A stretch of 64,000 bases of DNA from Streptomyces sp. NBC_00414 (GTDB taxonomy: Bacteria; Actinomycetota; Actinomycetes; Streptomycetales; Streptomycetaceae): contig NZ_CP107935.1 in assembly GCF_036038375.1 (NCBI RefSeq), positions 10,106,001 to 10,170,000 of the forward strand. The letters are read 5' to 3'. Positions within the stretch are counted from its first letter, which is position 1; every line of letters begins with the position of its first letter. A program made the position numbers and the translations under genes. The notes below the pieces were generated by a model, which was given only the letters and a program-made list of their open reading frames with translations, was not told the origin of the DNA and did no database searches. Shown piece after piece: positions 31,002 through 39,951 of this stretch.

Positions 31002-32372
31002 ATGCGCAGATATCGCGTCCCTCTGTACACACTCTTGGTGAACGCCCTGGTGGTCGCGCTGGCCGCCACCCTGAGCCTGACCGTCTCGACCCAGCGGGCG
31101 CAGGCCGCGACGGTCACCGTCCAGGCCGAGTCCTACGCGGCCCAGTCGGGCGTCGCGCTGGAGGCGACCGCGGACATGGGAGGCGGGCAGAACGCCGCGT
31201 TCCTCGCCGACGGCGACTGGATGCGGTTCGACAACGTCGACCTCGGTACGGCCGGCCGGCTGACGGTGTCGGCCAGGATCGCGTCCGCCGTCGGCTCGGG
31301 CACGGTGGAGCTGCGTACCGGCAGCCTCACCGGACCGCTGCTCGCGGTCATCCCGGTTGCCCCGACCGGCGGTTGGCAGAACTGGGCGACCCGGGAGACC
31401 GAGGTCTCCAGCCACCCGACCGGTTCGCAGACGGTGTTCGCCGTACTGCGCGGCACGGGGTCCGGTGACTTCGTCAACATCAACTGGTTCTCCTTCGTCG
31501 GTGAGGGCGGCGGCGCGGCGCCCGGCTGGGTCCCCGTCGACCAGGCCAAGTGGAACGCCCAGCTGAGTCAGTTCCGTGCGATGACACCGGCCGCGGTGCC
31601 CGGCCATGTGGTCCGGGTTCCGGAGTTCAACGCCACCTGCACCTACAGTCACTCCAAGCCGGACGACCCCATCGTCCTGCCGGGCCTGCCCGGCGCGTCC
31701 CACATGCACAGCTTCTTCGGCAACAAGAGCACCGACGCGTTCTCCACGACCCAGTCGCTGCTCACCAACAAGCCGACCAGCTGCACCCCTGCCGAGGACC
31801 TCTCGGCGTACTGGATCCCCAGCCTCTACGAGGGCGACAAGGCCGTCGAAGCCGAGGGCATGATCGTCTACTACGGTTCCCGGCTGCCCGACCCCTCGGC
31901 GACCGTGCCCTTCCCGGAGGGATTCCGCATGATCGCGGGTGACGCCAAGGCGCAGACGCCCACTCCGGCGGGATCGACCGGCCAGTACTGGTGCTCCGGC
32001 GAGGGCGGTGAGATCGGCCGCAGCGCCGACGGCAACTGGCCGGTCTGCGCCCCGAAGGCCCACCTCACCCACCAACTGGTCTTCCCCGACTGCTGGGACG
32101 GCAAGAACCTCGACAGCCCCGACCACAAGTCGCACGTGGCGTTCACCTACGACGGCAAGTGCAGCGGCGCCTACCCCGTCGCCATCCCCAACCTCTCCTT
32201 CGTCGTCAGCTACCCGACCAGCGGCAGCAGCGCGGGCTTCCGGCTGGCCTCGGGCATGGCGTCCTCCATCCACGGCGACTTCTTCAACGCCTGGGACAAC
32301 GCCGCGCTCGGACACCGCGTGAAGGACTGCATCACCCAGAAGGCCAAGTGCAACTCCGCCGGCACGTTCTGA
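31002..32372 (+). CDS. secreted CBM6-DUF1996 protein
   Basis: Exported protein of 456 residues. Signal peptide ~1-35 (RAQA/ATVTV), a CBM6 carbohydrate-binding module at ~37-165 (VQAESYAAQSGVALEATADM, NVDLGTAGRLTVSARIAS, ending VNINWFSFVGEG), and a DUF1996 domain at ~185-440 (FNATCTYSHSKPDDPIVLPG, GASHMHSFFGN, HQLVFPDCWDGKNLDSPDHK). DUF1996 has many His/Cys and is found in fungal and actinobacterial secreted proteins thought to act on plant or fungal walls. GAGGAAGTGAG precedes ATG 31002. It pairs functionally with the glucanase upstream and a DUF305-like lipoprotein downstream. Confidence 0.9.
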   Translation: MRRYRVPLYTLLVNALVVALAATLSLTVSTQRAQAATVTVQAESYAAQSGVALEATADMGGGQNAAFLADGDWMRFDNVDLGTAGRLTVSARIASAVGSGTVELRTGSLTGPLLAVIPVAPTGGWQNWATRETEVSSHPTGSQTVFAVLRGTGSGDFVNINWFSFVGEGGGAAPGWVPVDQAKWNAQLSQFRAMTPAAVPGHVVRVPEFNATCTYSHSKPDDPIVLPGLPGASHMHSFFGNKSTDAFSTTQSLLTNKPTSCTPAEDLSAYWIPSLYEGDKAVEAEGMIVYYGSRLPDPSATVPFPEGFRMIAGDAKAQTPTPAGSTGQYWCSGEGGEIGRSADGNWPVCAPKAHLTHQLVFPDCWDGKNLDSPDHKSHVAFTYDGKCSGAYPVAIPNLSFVVSYPTSGSSAGFRLASGMASSIHGDFFNAWDNAALGHRVKDCITQKAKCNSAGTF

Positions 32373-32383
32373 CCCTGTGGTCG

Positions 32384-32959
32384 GTGTGCGCCGCGGCTGT
32401 GGCGCTGCTGGTTGCCGGCTGCTCCGCGCAGCCGGCAACCGGCGGTACGTCGCCGCAAGTTGCCGCGTCGCGGACATCGGCCTTCAACGCGACCGACACC
32501 GCCTGGATCCTGCTGATGATCCCCATGGCCGAGCGTGCCCGGCAGCTGACCGACCTGGCGCCCTCCCGCTCGGCGGACCCGGCCGTGACCACGCTGGCGG
32601 CGAAGACCGGCTCGACGCTGCGTGCGGACCTGCGCCGTCTGCGCGCCGCGCTGAAGCTGTCAGGTGTGCCGGACACGCGCCCCCACGAGGGGCACGACAT
32701 GCCGGGCATGGTCAGCCTCGACACCCTCGACAAGGCGGCCGCGACGAAGGGGCGGCCGTTCGACCGGATCCTCACCGACGCGCTGCGCGCCCACTTCACC
32801 CAGTCCCGGGTGCTCTGCGCCGGCGAGCAGAACCAGGGCCGGGCCGACGCGGCGACGGGACTGGCCGCGGCCATCGCGAAGAGTACGTCCCAACAGATCT
32901 CCGGGCTGGACGGACTGCCAACAGCACGTTCTGCGACGCCGGCAGCAAGACCACGGTGA
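32384..32959 (+). CDS. DUF305-like lipoprotein, degenerate His motifs
   Basis: Lipoprotein of about 190 residues. The lipobox LLVAGC follows GTG 32384 and a short hydrophobic stretch, so the mature protein is anchored at the membrane. The body aligns with DUF305: TAWILLMIPMAERARQLTDL, APSRSADPAVTTLAAKTGST, HEGHDMPGMVSLDTLDKAAA. The first His pair typical of the family (MIPHH) reads MIPMA and the second (AHHxxA) reads AHFTQS, so metal binding at those sites is probably lost. The start has no ribosome site; coupling to the preceding gene (11-bp gap) is possible. Past residue ~180 the frame looks less protein-like. Confidence 0.6.
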   Translation: MCAAAVALLVAGCSAQPATGGTSPQVAASRTSAFNATDTAWILLMIPMAERARQLTDLAPSRSADPAVTTLAAKTGSTLRADLRRLRAALKLSGVPDTRPHEGHDMPGMVSLDTLDKAAATKGRPFDRILTDALRAHFTQSRVLCAGEQNQGRADAATGLAAAIAKSTSQQISGLDGLPTARSATPAARPR

Positions 32960-33325
32960 AGCCTGAGGGCCCAGGCAGAACCGCGGCCACCAGGTGAGCC
33001 GGCTGCACGCCCCGCGCACTGCCGAACTCCCGTCTCGTACCGGGCGGGTCGAGGTGAGCGGGGCGCCGCACAGGATCAGGCGTTCACGCTCAAGCCCACC
33101 TCCGTCACAGCCTGGATTGCCGAGGTGAGTGCGGTGTCCCTGCTCCCTGAGGGCTGGAGCGATGGCGGCGGCCGTACGCAGTTGAGCGGCCGGGATGGGG
33201 ATGACGGCCCCCCGGTCGCGGGCGGTGTTCGGCGGCGAGGGAGAGCCGGGTCACCGGCACGACTCCTATGTGAGTCATGCACTGCACGGGAAGCCGGTCA
33301 TCCCGGAAACGGCGGTGCGGGCCGT
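32960..33325. other. spacer between extracellular-enzyme block and catabolic island
   Basis: About 365 bp in which convergent transcription would end. Minus-strand LTSAIQAVTEVGLSVNA (ending 33076) may be the tail of a lost gene. No hairpin of note was found. Confidence 0.35.
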
Positions 33326-34849
33326 TCAGGGTGTCGTTCCGGTCATGAAACCGGCGATTCTTTCGGCGACCACGACGGTCGGCAGCGCCGGGGTGGCGCG
33401 GGGGATGTCGGGAAACACCGACGCGTCGGCGACCCGTAGCCCGGTGACACCGAACACCCTTCCCTGATGGTCGACGACGGCCATCGGGTCATCGGCGGCG
33501 CCCATGGCGCACGTACCGGCGGGATGCCAGTAGTGGGAGTGGTGGCGCCTGACCCAGTCGTCCAGGCCGTCCTCGTCCGGCGGGACCGGTTTGAACAGGG
33601 GAGTGCCGAGGTGGCGGTCCATACGAGGTACCACGTTCTCAAGCGTCCAGCGAACGCCGTGGCGGACGCTCTCCAGGTCGGCTCCGGCATCGTCACTGAA
33701 GAAGCGGGGATCCACGGTCGCCCGCGCGTCGGGTGCGCGCGAGGTCAGCCGTACGGTGCCGCGTGAACGCGGACGGAGCTGGCTGATCGGCAGAACGCAA
33801 CGCCAGCCGTACTCCTGCGTCGGATCGGGCTCAACCCACGGATATACGTGGAGGTCGTACGGTCCGTCGGAGACTGGGGAGCGGAGTTTGACGATGCTCT
33901 GTTCCTGCGGCAGCCAGCCGCCCCCGGAGAACCGGGCCAGTTCACGGCGCAGTTCGGCGGTGCCCGCGAACTCCAGCAGGGCAGCGGGGTGATCGTGCAG
34001 GTTGGATCCGACTCCCGGTCGGTCGCTGACCACCGTGATGCCCAGGTCCTCCAGATGAGCCGCGGGTCCTATGCCCGAGCGCAGCAGGACTTCCGGGCTT
34101 CCGTACGCGCCCGCTGCCAGGACCACCTCCCGGGCGCCGACCGTCGAGGTCCGGCCGTGTCGCGTGACCGTGACGGCCTCGACCGCGCCGACGAGGAAGT
34201 GGATCCGGTCGACGTGCGCGTCGGCCGCGATGGCGAGGTTCGGTCGGGCGCGCTGTGGGTCCAGGTAGCCGAACGCGGTGTTGATCCTGGTCAGATCGCG
34301 GACGTTCACGGGCGCGCATCCCACGCTCTGTGACGCTCCCAGATCCTCCAGGTCGTCCAGGGCGGGTATTCCCGACTGCCGGCAGGCACGGATGAACTCT
34401 CGCTGGAACGGCTGGATCTCGTCCTGGGTGTAGCGGCGGAACCGCAGGAGTTCGGCGGCAGCGGTGAACAGGGGGGCGAGGTCGGCGGCACTCCATCCCG
34501 GGCAGCCGGCGGCGGCCCAGGCGTCGTAGTCACCGGCCCAACCGACGCTCTGGCTGCATCCGTTGTGTGCGGAACACCCGCCGATGACGCGTGCGCGGTC
34601 GTACGTCAGCGGCTGTCCTGCCGCCCCCGCACCCTCGTATCCCCAGTCGTGGGTCGTCGGCAGTTCGGCCGCGTCGAGGAGTTCCGCGGGCCAGTTGCCG
34701 TCCTCGAGCGCGCCGTAGTCGGGGCCTGCCTCAAGGACGAGTACGGACCGCCCGTTCGCGGCGAGCCGCGCCGCGATGACGCATCCCGCCGTGCCCCCGC
34801 CGATCACGACGGTGTCTGCCTGCTCCGGCAGCGATCTGAACGACTTCAT
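33326..34849 (-). CDS. GMC-family FAD oxidoreductase
   Basis: Flavin oxidase/dehydrogenase of 507 residues (choline-dehydrogenase type). The FAD-binding N-terminus is DTVVIGGGTAGCVIAARLAA (~12-31) with LEAGPDY; GMC signatures include GGCSAHNGCSQ and VLAAGAYGSPEVLLRSGIGP; the C-terminal catalytic HYWHPAGTCAMG supplies the active His. It oxidises an alcohol group of an unknown substrate. The ATG overlaps the TetR gene stop (ATGA), so it is co-translated with the regulator, and it is the last gene of the leftward catabolic block. Confidence 0.92.
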   Translation of the reverse strand: MKSFRSLPEQADTVVIGGGTAGCVIAARLAANGRSVLVLEAGPDYGALEDGNWPAELLDAAELPTTHDWGYEGAGAAGQPLTYDRARVIGGCSAHNGCSQSVGWAGDYDAWAAAGCPGWSAADLAPLFTAAAELLRFRRYTQDEIQPFQREFIRACRQSGIPALDDLEDLGASQSVGCAPVNVRDLTRINTAFGYLDPQRARPNLAIAADAHVDRIHFLVGAVEAVTVTRHGRTSTVGAREVVLAAGAYGSPEVLLRSGIGPAAHLEDLGITVVSDRPGVGSNLHDHPAALLEFAGTAELRRELARFSGGGWLPQEQSIVKLRSPVSDGPYDLHVYPWVEPDPTQEYGWRCVLPISQLRPRSRGTVRLTSRAPDARATVDPRFFSDDAGADLESVRHGVRWTLENVVPRMDRHLGTPLFKPVPPDEDGLDDWVRRHHSHYWHPAGTCAMGAADDPMAVVDHQGRVFGVTGLRVADASVFPDIPRATPALPTVVVAERIAGFMTGTTP

Positions 34850-35733
34850 TGAGCCCTCTCGGATGCTGCCGTGTCGTCGGGACCGCCCTCGGACACGCCG
34901 AGCGGAACGGCATCGGGTTCGCCGTGGGGTTCACCGTCGGCAGCGGGATCGGTGTCGGTGTCGGTGTCAGGAATCGGTTCGCTGAACGCGTGGACCACGC
35001 CGAGATAGGCGCTCGCCTGGACGGTCCACCCGTTGCGGTCCGTCCGGTTGGGAATGTCGGGGTGTGTGCGCGAACGCAGCAGATAACCCACGGACAACGC
35101 CTCGATGGCCCAGATCAGGTCTTCCATGGTGCGGTCGGCCCTCAGGCGCCGGCGTGCGTATCGCAGCAGAATGCCCAGCAGGTGATCGGTCGCGTTGACG
35201 TAGCGTTCGTTCGCGCCGGCCTGCGCGTCCCGCACCATGTCGACCGGGGCCAGCGCCCCCAGCCCGAGGGCCAGGAACAGTTCCGGTGACGCGCTCGTCC
35301 ACCGGAAGTCGGCCTCGCTGATCTGACGGAAGATCTCCTCGGGTGTTTCTCCGTCGGCGACCAGCTCGAACGCGAGTGCCTGGATCTGTCCCGCCCCGGG
35401 CGTGGCGATCTCGTCCATCACATGGCGCATCAGTTCCTGTTGGAAAGCGGCCTGGTCCTGCCAGATCTGGTAGAAGGCGCCCGTTGTCAGCTTCTTGTCA
35501 TCGGGATTGCGCCGGTTCACCTCGACGAGGACATCGGAGATACGGATGTCCGCGAGCGGGTTGTGCAGTTTCGCCGACTCGGGGCGGGTCCGCTCGATGG
35601 CGAGGTTCGTCGCGGCGTTCAGCAGCATGGCGCGAGTCTCCTCGCGGGGGCGGTGCCGGCGCTGAGGACGCTTGGGGTCGGTCGACTTCGTGCGCGTCGA
35701 CTTCGTCGCGCCATCTTTCGGGGTATCCACCAT
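34846..35733 (-). CDS. TetR-like transcriptional regulator
   Basis: DNA-binding repressor of about 295 residues. The HTH region is unusual: REETRAMLLNAATNLAIERT, then IRISDVLVEVNRRNPDDKKL and TTGAFYQIWQDQAAFQQELM, where TTGAFYQIW replaces the usual S-x-G-x-LYRHF helix. The C-terminal ligand domain is ~180 residues and the tail is acidic (DTDTDTDPAAD). ATG 35733 was chosen because family-like sequence begins there; the 13-bp dyad upstream would then lie in the 5' region. The stop overlaps the GMC start. The likely master regulator of the island. Confidence 0.8.
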   Translation of the reverse strand: MVDTPKDGATKSTRTKSTDPKRPQRRHRPREETRAMLLNAATNLAIERTRPESAKLHNPLADIRISDVLVEVNRRNPDDKKLTTGAFYQIWQDQAAFQQELMRHVMDEIATPGAGQIQALAFELVADGETPEEIFRQISEADFRWTSASPELFLALGLGALAPVDMVRDAQAGANERYVNATDHLLGILLRYARRRLRADRTMEDLIWAIEALSVGYLLRSRTHPDIPNRTDRNGWTVQASAYLGVVHAFSEPIPDTDTDTDPAADGEPHGEPDAVPLGVSEGGPDDTAASERAQ

Positions 35734-35762
35734 GTGGCCAGAGTACTCCGTATCGCGAGATC

Positions 35763-35775
35763 GTAAGAATTTTAC
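35763..35775. promoter_or_regulatory. 13-bp dyad GTAAGAATTTTAC before tetR
   Basis: Perfect GTAA-N5-TTAC dyad 30 bp upstream of the tetR start. A 10/13 match occurs at 41747-41759 in the divergent promoter of the island and a weaker one at 44004-44016 before the importer operon. Candidate TetR operator. Confidence 0.5.
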
Positions 35776-35913
35776 CATCAGCGAGCCCTGTCCGGTCGAG
35801 GGTGCCAGGACCGACCGCGACCTGCGCACTTGCGCGTCTGGCAAAGCTCACGGCCTGGCCGCCCGCACCCCTGCGTGCCGCCCCCTGCTTGCTTGCGTGC
35901 TCGCACACCCGCG

Positions 35914-37212
35914 TCATGGCGCGTCGAGCCAGTCCGACGTGTCGCGGGCGAAGAAGTCGGCGAGGGTCTCTCGGCGGACCACCTCGCGTGCCTCGCCGTC
36001 GGCGCAGAAGACGACCGGTGCCTTGAGCGCTCCGTTGTAGTTGTTGGCCATGGTGTGGCAATACGCTCCGGTCACGGGTACCGCGATGACGTCGCCGACC
36101 CGCGGCGAGCGCAGCGTGACGCCGGAACTGATCCGGTCGCCCGACTCGCAGTGCCGCCCCACGACGTCGACCTCTTCGCCGTCGCCGTCTCCGTCGCCGA
36201 CCTTGTCGACCAGGGTGGCCTCGAACCGCTGGCCGTAGAGCGCGACTTCCATGTTGTCCCCCATGCCGCCGTCCACGGCGACGGTGACGCGGTCTCCTCT
36301 TTTGACGTTGACCACGCGGTACAGACTCACCCCGGAGCGGGCCACCAGACTTCGACCCGGTTCGATCATCAGCTGGGACGATACCGGCAGATAGCGGCGA
36401 GCGGTCTCCGTGATCGCGCCGATCCATTCCTCGGGTTCGGGCGGGTGGTCGGTGTAGGTGTAGCGCGCGCCCAGGCCGCCACCGAGGTTGTAGGTCTCGA
36501 ACTCCCCGAGGCCGGCAAGTGCCCGGACCGCGGCGGCGAACGGCTCCACGCCGAGGATCTGGCTGCCGACGTGCGTGTGCAGTCCGGCCAGATGCAGTTT
36601 CGCACTGGCACGTACGCGCTCGATGGCTCGCGGTACCTGGTCCAGCGGGAGTCCGAACTTGGAGCCCTTCTGTCCTGTGGCCACCGCCTCGTAGGTGTCG
36701 GCGCGGACCTCGGGCAGCACGCGCACGAGGACGTCCTGACGGGTGACCCCGGCGTGTCCCACCGCGTGTTCCAGGCGGTCGAGGTCCTCGAAGTTGTCCA
36801 CCACGACCAGGCCGACACCGGCGGCCACCGCCATGTCGATCTCGGTCCCGGTCTTCGCGTTGCCGTGCAGGACCAGATTCCTGCCCTCGACACCCCCGCG
36901 AAGAGCAGCGGCCAGCTCACCGAGGCCGGCCACGTCGACGCCGATCCCCGCCTGTGCCATCAGTCTGTACGCGGCCACGCACGGAAAGGACTTGGAGGCG
37001 AACACGAGCTTCGAGTAGGGCCAACCGGCGCTCAACGCCTGTCGGTAACGCCGGACCCGTGTGCGCAGGTCCGCCTCGTCGACGACGTAGGCGGGGGTCG
37101 AGAAGCGGTCGGCGACCTCGGACAGGGCGACGCCGGCGACCATCAGGCCGCGGTCCGCTTCGATGGTCGTCCCCTCGGGGAACAGCTCCAGGATGTCGGG
37201 GTTCACGCCCAT
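35914..37212 (-). CDS. diaminopimelate decarboxylase-like PLP enzyme
   Basis: Fold-III PLP decarboxylase of 432 residues. PLP Lys74 is in FASKSFPCVA; HTHVGSQILG, NLGGGLGARYTYTD and MIEPGRSLVA form the phosphate and barrel motifs; the beta-domain supplies CHTMANNYNGA. LysA converts meso-diaminopimelate to L-lysine. Biosynthetic lysA usually sits elsewhere in Streptomyces, so this second-context copy may decarboxylate a D- or branched amino acid freed by the island's peptidase. DGDGDGE is a short inserted repeat. Its ATG overlaps the aldehyde dehydrogenase stop by 10 bp. Confidence 0.85.
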   Translation of the reverse strand: MGVNPDILELFPEGTTIEADRGLMVAGVALSEVADRFSTPAYVVDEADLRTRVRRYRQALSAGWPYSKLVFASKSFPCVAAYRLMAQAGIGVDVAGLGELAAALRGGVEGRNLVLHGNAKTGTEIDMAVAAGVGLVVVDNFEDLDRLEHAVGHAGVTRQDVLVRVLPEVRADTYEAVATGQKGSKFGLPLDQVPRAIERVRASAKLHLAGLHTHVGSQILGVEPFAAAVRALAGLGEFETYNLGGGLGARYTYTDHPPEPEEWIGAITETARRYLPVSSQLMIEPGRSLVARSGVSLYRVVNVKRGDRVTVAVDGGMGDNMEVALYGQRFEATLVDKVGDGDGDGEEVDVVGRHCESGDRISSGVTLRSPRVGDVIAVPVTGAYCHTMANNYNGALKAPVVFCADGEAREVVRRETLADFFARDTSDWLDAP

Positions 37213-38624
37213 GCGAGCATCACATGCTTGATCCGGGTGTAGGCCTCCAGGCCGTACAGGGAGAGGTCCTTGCCCTCGCCGGTCTCCTTGAAGCCGCCGT
37301 GCGGCATCTCCGCGGCCGTCGTGATGTGGGTGTTGACCCAGGCGACACCGAAGTCGAGCGCACTGGTGACGCGGATCGCGCGGCCCACGTCACGCGTCCA
37401 CACACTGGACGCCAGGCCCTGGCGGACGCCGTTCGCAAGGTCGATCGCCGTCTGTTCGTCGGCGAAGCTCTGCACGGTCAGGACGGGGCCGAAGATCTCT
37501 TCCTGCACGATCTCGTCCGCCTGCTCGACTCCGGTGATGACGGTCGGCTCGAAGAAGAAGCCCGATCCGGCCTCCGCCTTGCCGCCGGCGGCTACGCGGG
37601 CGGTGCCGCTCCGGCGTTCGACGAGCCCCGTCACCCGCTGCAGCTGGGCCCGGCTGATCAGTGGGCTCCTGCCGTCCCGGGTGTTTCCCTGGTCCACGAG
37701 CGCGAACGACCGGGCGTGTTCGACCAGGGCATGCACGAGCCTGTCGTGTACGTCGGTGTGCGCCAGGACACGCGAGGGCGCGGTGCAGTCCTGGCCCGCG
37801 TTGTAGAAGGCGGACTCGGCGATCAGCTTCGCGCAGTGGGCCACGTCCGCGTCCTCGAAGACCAGGACAGGGCCGTTGCCGCCCAGTTCGAGGTGCGTGC
37901 GGCGCAGGTCGTGGGCGGCGGCGCGAGCCACCTCGCTTCCGGCGCGGGTCGAGCCGGTGATGGCGACCATGTCCGCGCGCGGGTGCCGGGCCACGAGCTT
38001 GCCCGTCTCCCGGTCTCCGCAGACGACGTTCACACAGCCCGGGGGGAGGTGGCGGCCGAGGATCTCGGCGAGGAGCAGCGCACTGGACGGGGTGGCCGCG
38101 TCCGGCTTGAAGACCACCGTGTTTCCGGCGGCGACGGCCGGAGCCAGCTTCCAGACCGCGGTCATCAGCGGGTAGTTCCAGGGGGCTATCGAGGCGATCA
38201 CACCGACCGGTTCACGGCGCACCATGGACGTGTGGCCCGGAACGTACTCGGACGCGGCACGCCCTTCCAGCATGCGGGCCGCGCCGGCGAAGAACCGGAG
38301 CTGATCGATGATCGGCAGCAGTTCCTCCGACCGGAAGAGCTCGGTCGGCTTGCCGGTCTCACCGCACTCGGCGGCGACGAACTCGTCCGCCCGCTCCTCC
38401 ATCTCGGCCGCTGCGGCCAGCAGTGCCGCCTGACGTTCCCCGGGCGTGCTGCGCCTCCAGGTCGCGAAGGCCGCGGCTGCCGCGTCGAAGGCGGCGTCGA
38501 CCTCTTCGGCCCGGGAGATCACGGCGGATCCGAGGATCTGACCTGTCCTCGGGTCGGTCAGGGGTGACCGTCCGGGGGCGGCGCTGCGGGCGCCGTTGAT
38601 GAAGTTGACGACATGGTCGGTCAT
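37203..38624 (-). CDS. aldehyde dehydrogenase, gamma-aminobutyraldehyde-type
   Basis: NAD(P)+-dependent aldehyde dehydrogenase of 473 residues. IAPWNYPLMTAVWKLAPAVA, the base Glu246 (LELGGNGPVLVF) and nucleophile Cys280 (NAGQDCTAPSRV) are all present; EEIFGPVLTVQSF closes the active site. The GQDCTAP signature and length fit the 4-aminobutyraldehyde/betaine-aldehyde group. It would oxidise an aldehyde made by an upstream amine or alcohol oxidation, such as the GMC enzyme's product. In the leftward operon between the amidohydrolase and LysA-like genes. Confidence 0.92.
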   Translation of the reverse strand: MTDHVVNFINGARSAAPGRSPLTDPRTGQILGSAVISRAEEVDAAFDAAAAAFATWRRSTPGERQAALLAAAAEMEERADEFVAAECGETGKPTELFRSEELLPIIDQLRFFAGAARMLEGRAASEYVPGHTSMVRREPVGVIASIAPWNYPLMTAVWKLAPAVAAGNTVVFKPDAATPSSALLLAEILGRHLPPGCVNVVCGDRETGKLVARHPRADMVAITGSTRAGSEVARAAAHDLRRTHLELGGNGPVLVFEDADVAHCAKLIAESAFYNAGQDCTAPSRVLAHTDVHDRLVHALVEHARSFALVDQGNTRDGRSPLISRAQLQRVTGLVERRSGTARVAAGGKAEAGSGFFFEPTVITGVEQADEIVQEEIFGPVLTVQSFADEQTAIDLANGVRQGLASSVWTRDVGRAIRVTSALDFGVAWVNTHITTAAEMPHGGFKETGEGKDLSLYGLEAYTRIKHVMLAWA

Positions 38625-38705
38625 ACGGGAACTCCTGTCGTACTACGAACACTGGGTTGTCATGCGCGACCGCTTGTTCGTCCTGGGCAACGAGGTGACG
38701 GCTCG

Positions 38706-39947
38706 TCATCCGGACCGTGACTCCACCAGCGCACCGTCCATGTAGACGGCGTCGATCCGGTGGGCCAGGCAGGTGAAGTCGGTGGCGTCGCCGGACACGA
38801 CGACCAGGTCCGCGCGCTTGCCCGGCTCGATGCTGCCGTACTTGTCCGAGACACCCAGCAGCCGCGCGGCGTCCAGGGTGCTCGCGCGAAGCACCTTCGA
38901 AGGGCTCAGGCCGTTGGTCGCCATCAGCTCCAGTTCTTCGAGGTTGCGGCCTGGCGCGAGCCCGACCGCGTCGGTGCCCATGGCGATGGTGACGCCCGCC
39001 TCGCAGGCCTTCTTGAAGGAGGCGAGGTGGGTGTCGGCGACCTCGTGGGCCTTGGCGAGGGTGGCGTCGGTCAGCCGTGCGCCCTTCGCCGCCGCCTCCA
39101 GCACGCTCCTCGGGGCCAGCAGGGTGGGCACGAGGAACGCCTCGTGTTCGAGCATCAGCTCGATGGCCTCGTCGTCGAGGAAGATGCCGTGCTCGATGGA
39201 TCGCACCCCCGCGCGCAACGCGTTCTTGATGCCGACGGCGCCCTGGGCGTGGGCCATCACCGGCAGACCGGCCGCGCGGGCCTCGGTGACGGCGACGGTC
39301 AGCTCGTCGAGTCCGAAATGAGCGTGGTGAGGGTTGTCGCGCGGCGACATGACCCCGCCGGATGCGGCGACCTTGATGACGTCGGCACCGGCCCGGATGA
39401 TCTCGCGAACCGCCTTGCGCATCTCGTCGACGCCGTCGACGACTCCACGGGGCCGTCCGGGGTGGGCGATCCGGTTCTCGACGCAGTTCCCGGAGGCCAG
39501 CCAGCCGTCCGAGTGCCCACCGGTCTGGCTGAGCATGGAGATGGCGATCTGCAGCCGGGGCCCGTCGATCAGACCGTCCTCCAGGGCGGCTTTCACTCCC
39601 AGGTCGGCACCCGCCGCGTCCCTCGCGTGGGTGATACCGATCTTCCGCAGCGTGCGGAGGTGCCGGGCGGCCTGGAAGAACGGGTAGGAGAAGGGTGCTT
39701 GCAGCCGGTCCACGGTGTCGATGCTCGCGATCATCACGTGGACGTGGCAGTCGATGAGACCAGGCAGGAGGGATCTCCCCTCCAGGTCGACCTCGACGTC
39801 GCCGTCCAGACCGGTTCCGACATCGATGATCCTGGCGCCCTCCACGACCACGTCGCCGCGCCGCGGCTCGGCGCCGGTGCCGTCGGCGACGAGGCCGTTG
39901 CGGAACAGGACCCGCCTGGGGCTTGCCGGACGATCGATCGAACCCAT
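38706..39947 (-). CDS. amidohydrolase (Xaa-Pro dipeptidase/prolidase-like)
   Basis: Metal-dependent hydrolase of 413 residues, imidazolonepropionase/prolidase branch. The metal motif HVH (H68, H70) is in LIDCHVHVMIA; further ligands are HAQGAVGIK and IEHGIFLDDEAIEL; the essential Asp is in AMGTDAVGLAPG; the N-terminal small barrel starts VLFRNGLVADGTG. Relatives hydrolyse Xaa-Pro dipeptides, N-acyl amino acids or lactams. GGAGGTAGCACG precedes ATG 39947. In the leftward operon directly after the AtuA genes. Confidence 0.88.
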   Translation of the reverse strand: MGSIDRPASPRRVLFRNGLVADGTGAEPRRGDVVVEGARIIDVGTGLDGDVEVDLEGRSLLPGLIDCHVHVMIASIDTVDRLQAPFSYPFFQAARHLRTLRKIGITHARDAAGADLGVKAALEDGLIDGPRLQIAISMLSQTGGHSDGWLASGNCVENRIAHPGRPRGVVDGVDEMRKAVREIIRAGADVIKVAASGGVMSPRDNPHHAHFGLDELTVAVTEARAAGLPVMAHAQGAVGIKNALRAGVRSIEHGIFLDDEAIELMLEHEAFLVPTLLAPRSVLEAAAKGARLTDATLAKAHEVADTHLASFKKACEAGVTIAMGTDAVGLAPGRNLEELELMATNGLSPSKVLRASTLDAARLLGVSDKYGSIEPGKRADLVVVSGDATDFTCLAHRIDAVYMDGALVESRSG

Positions 39948-39951
39948 CGTG

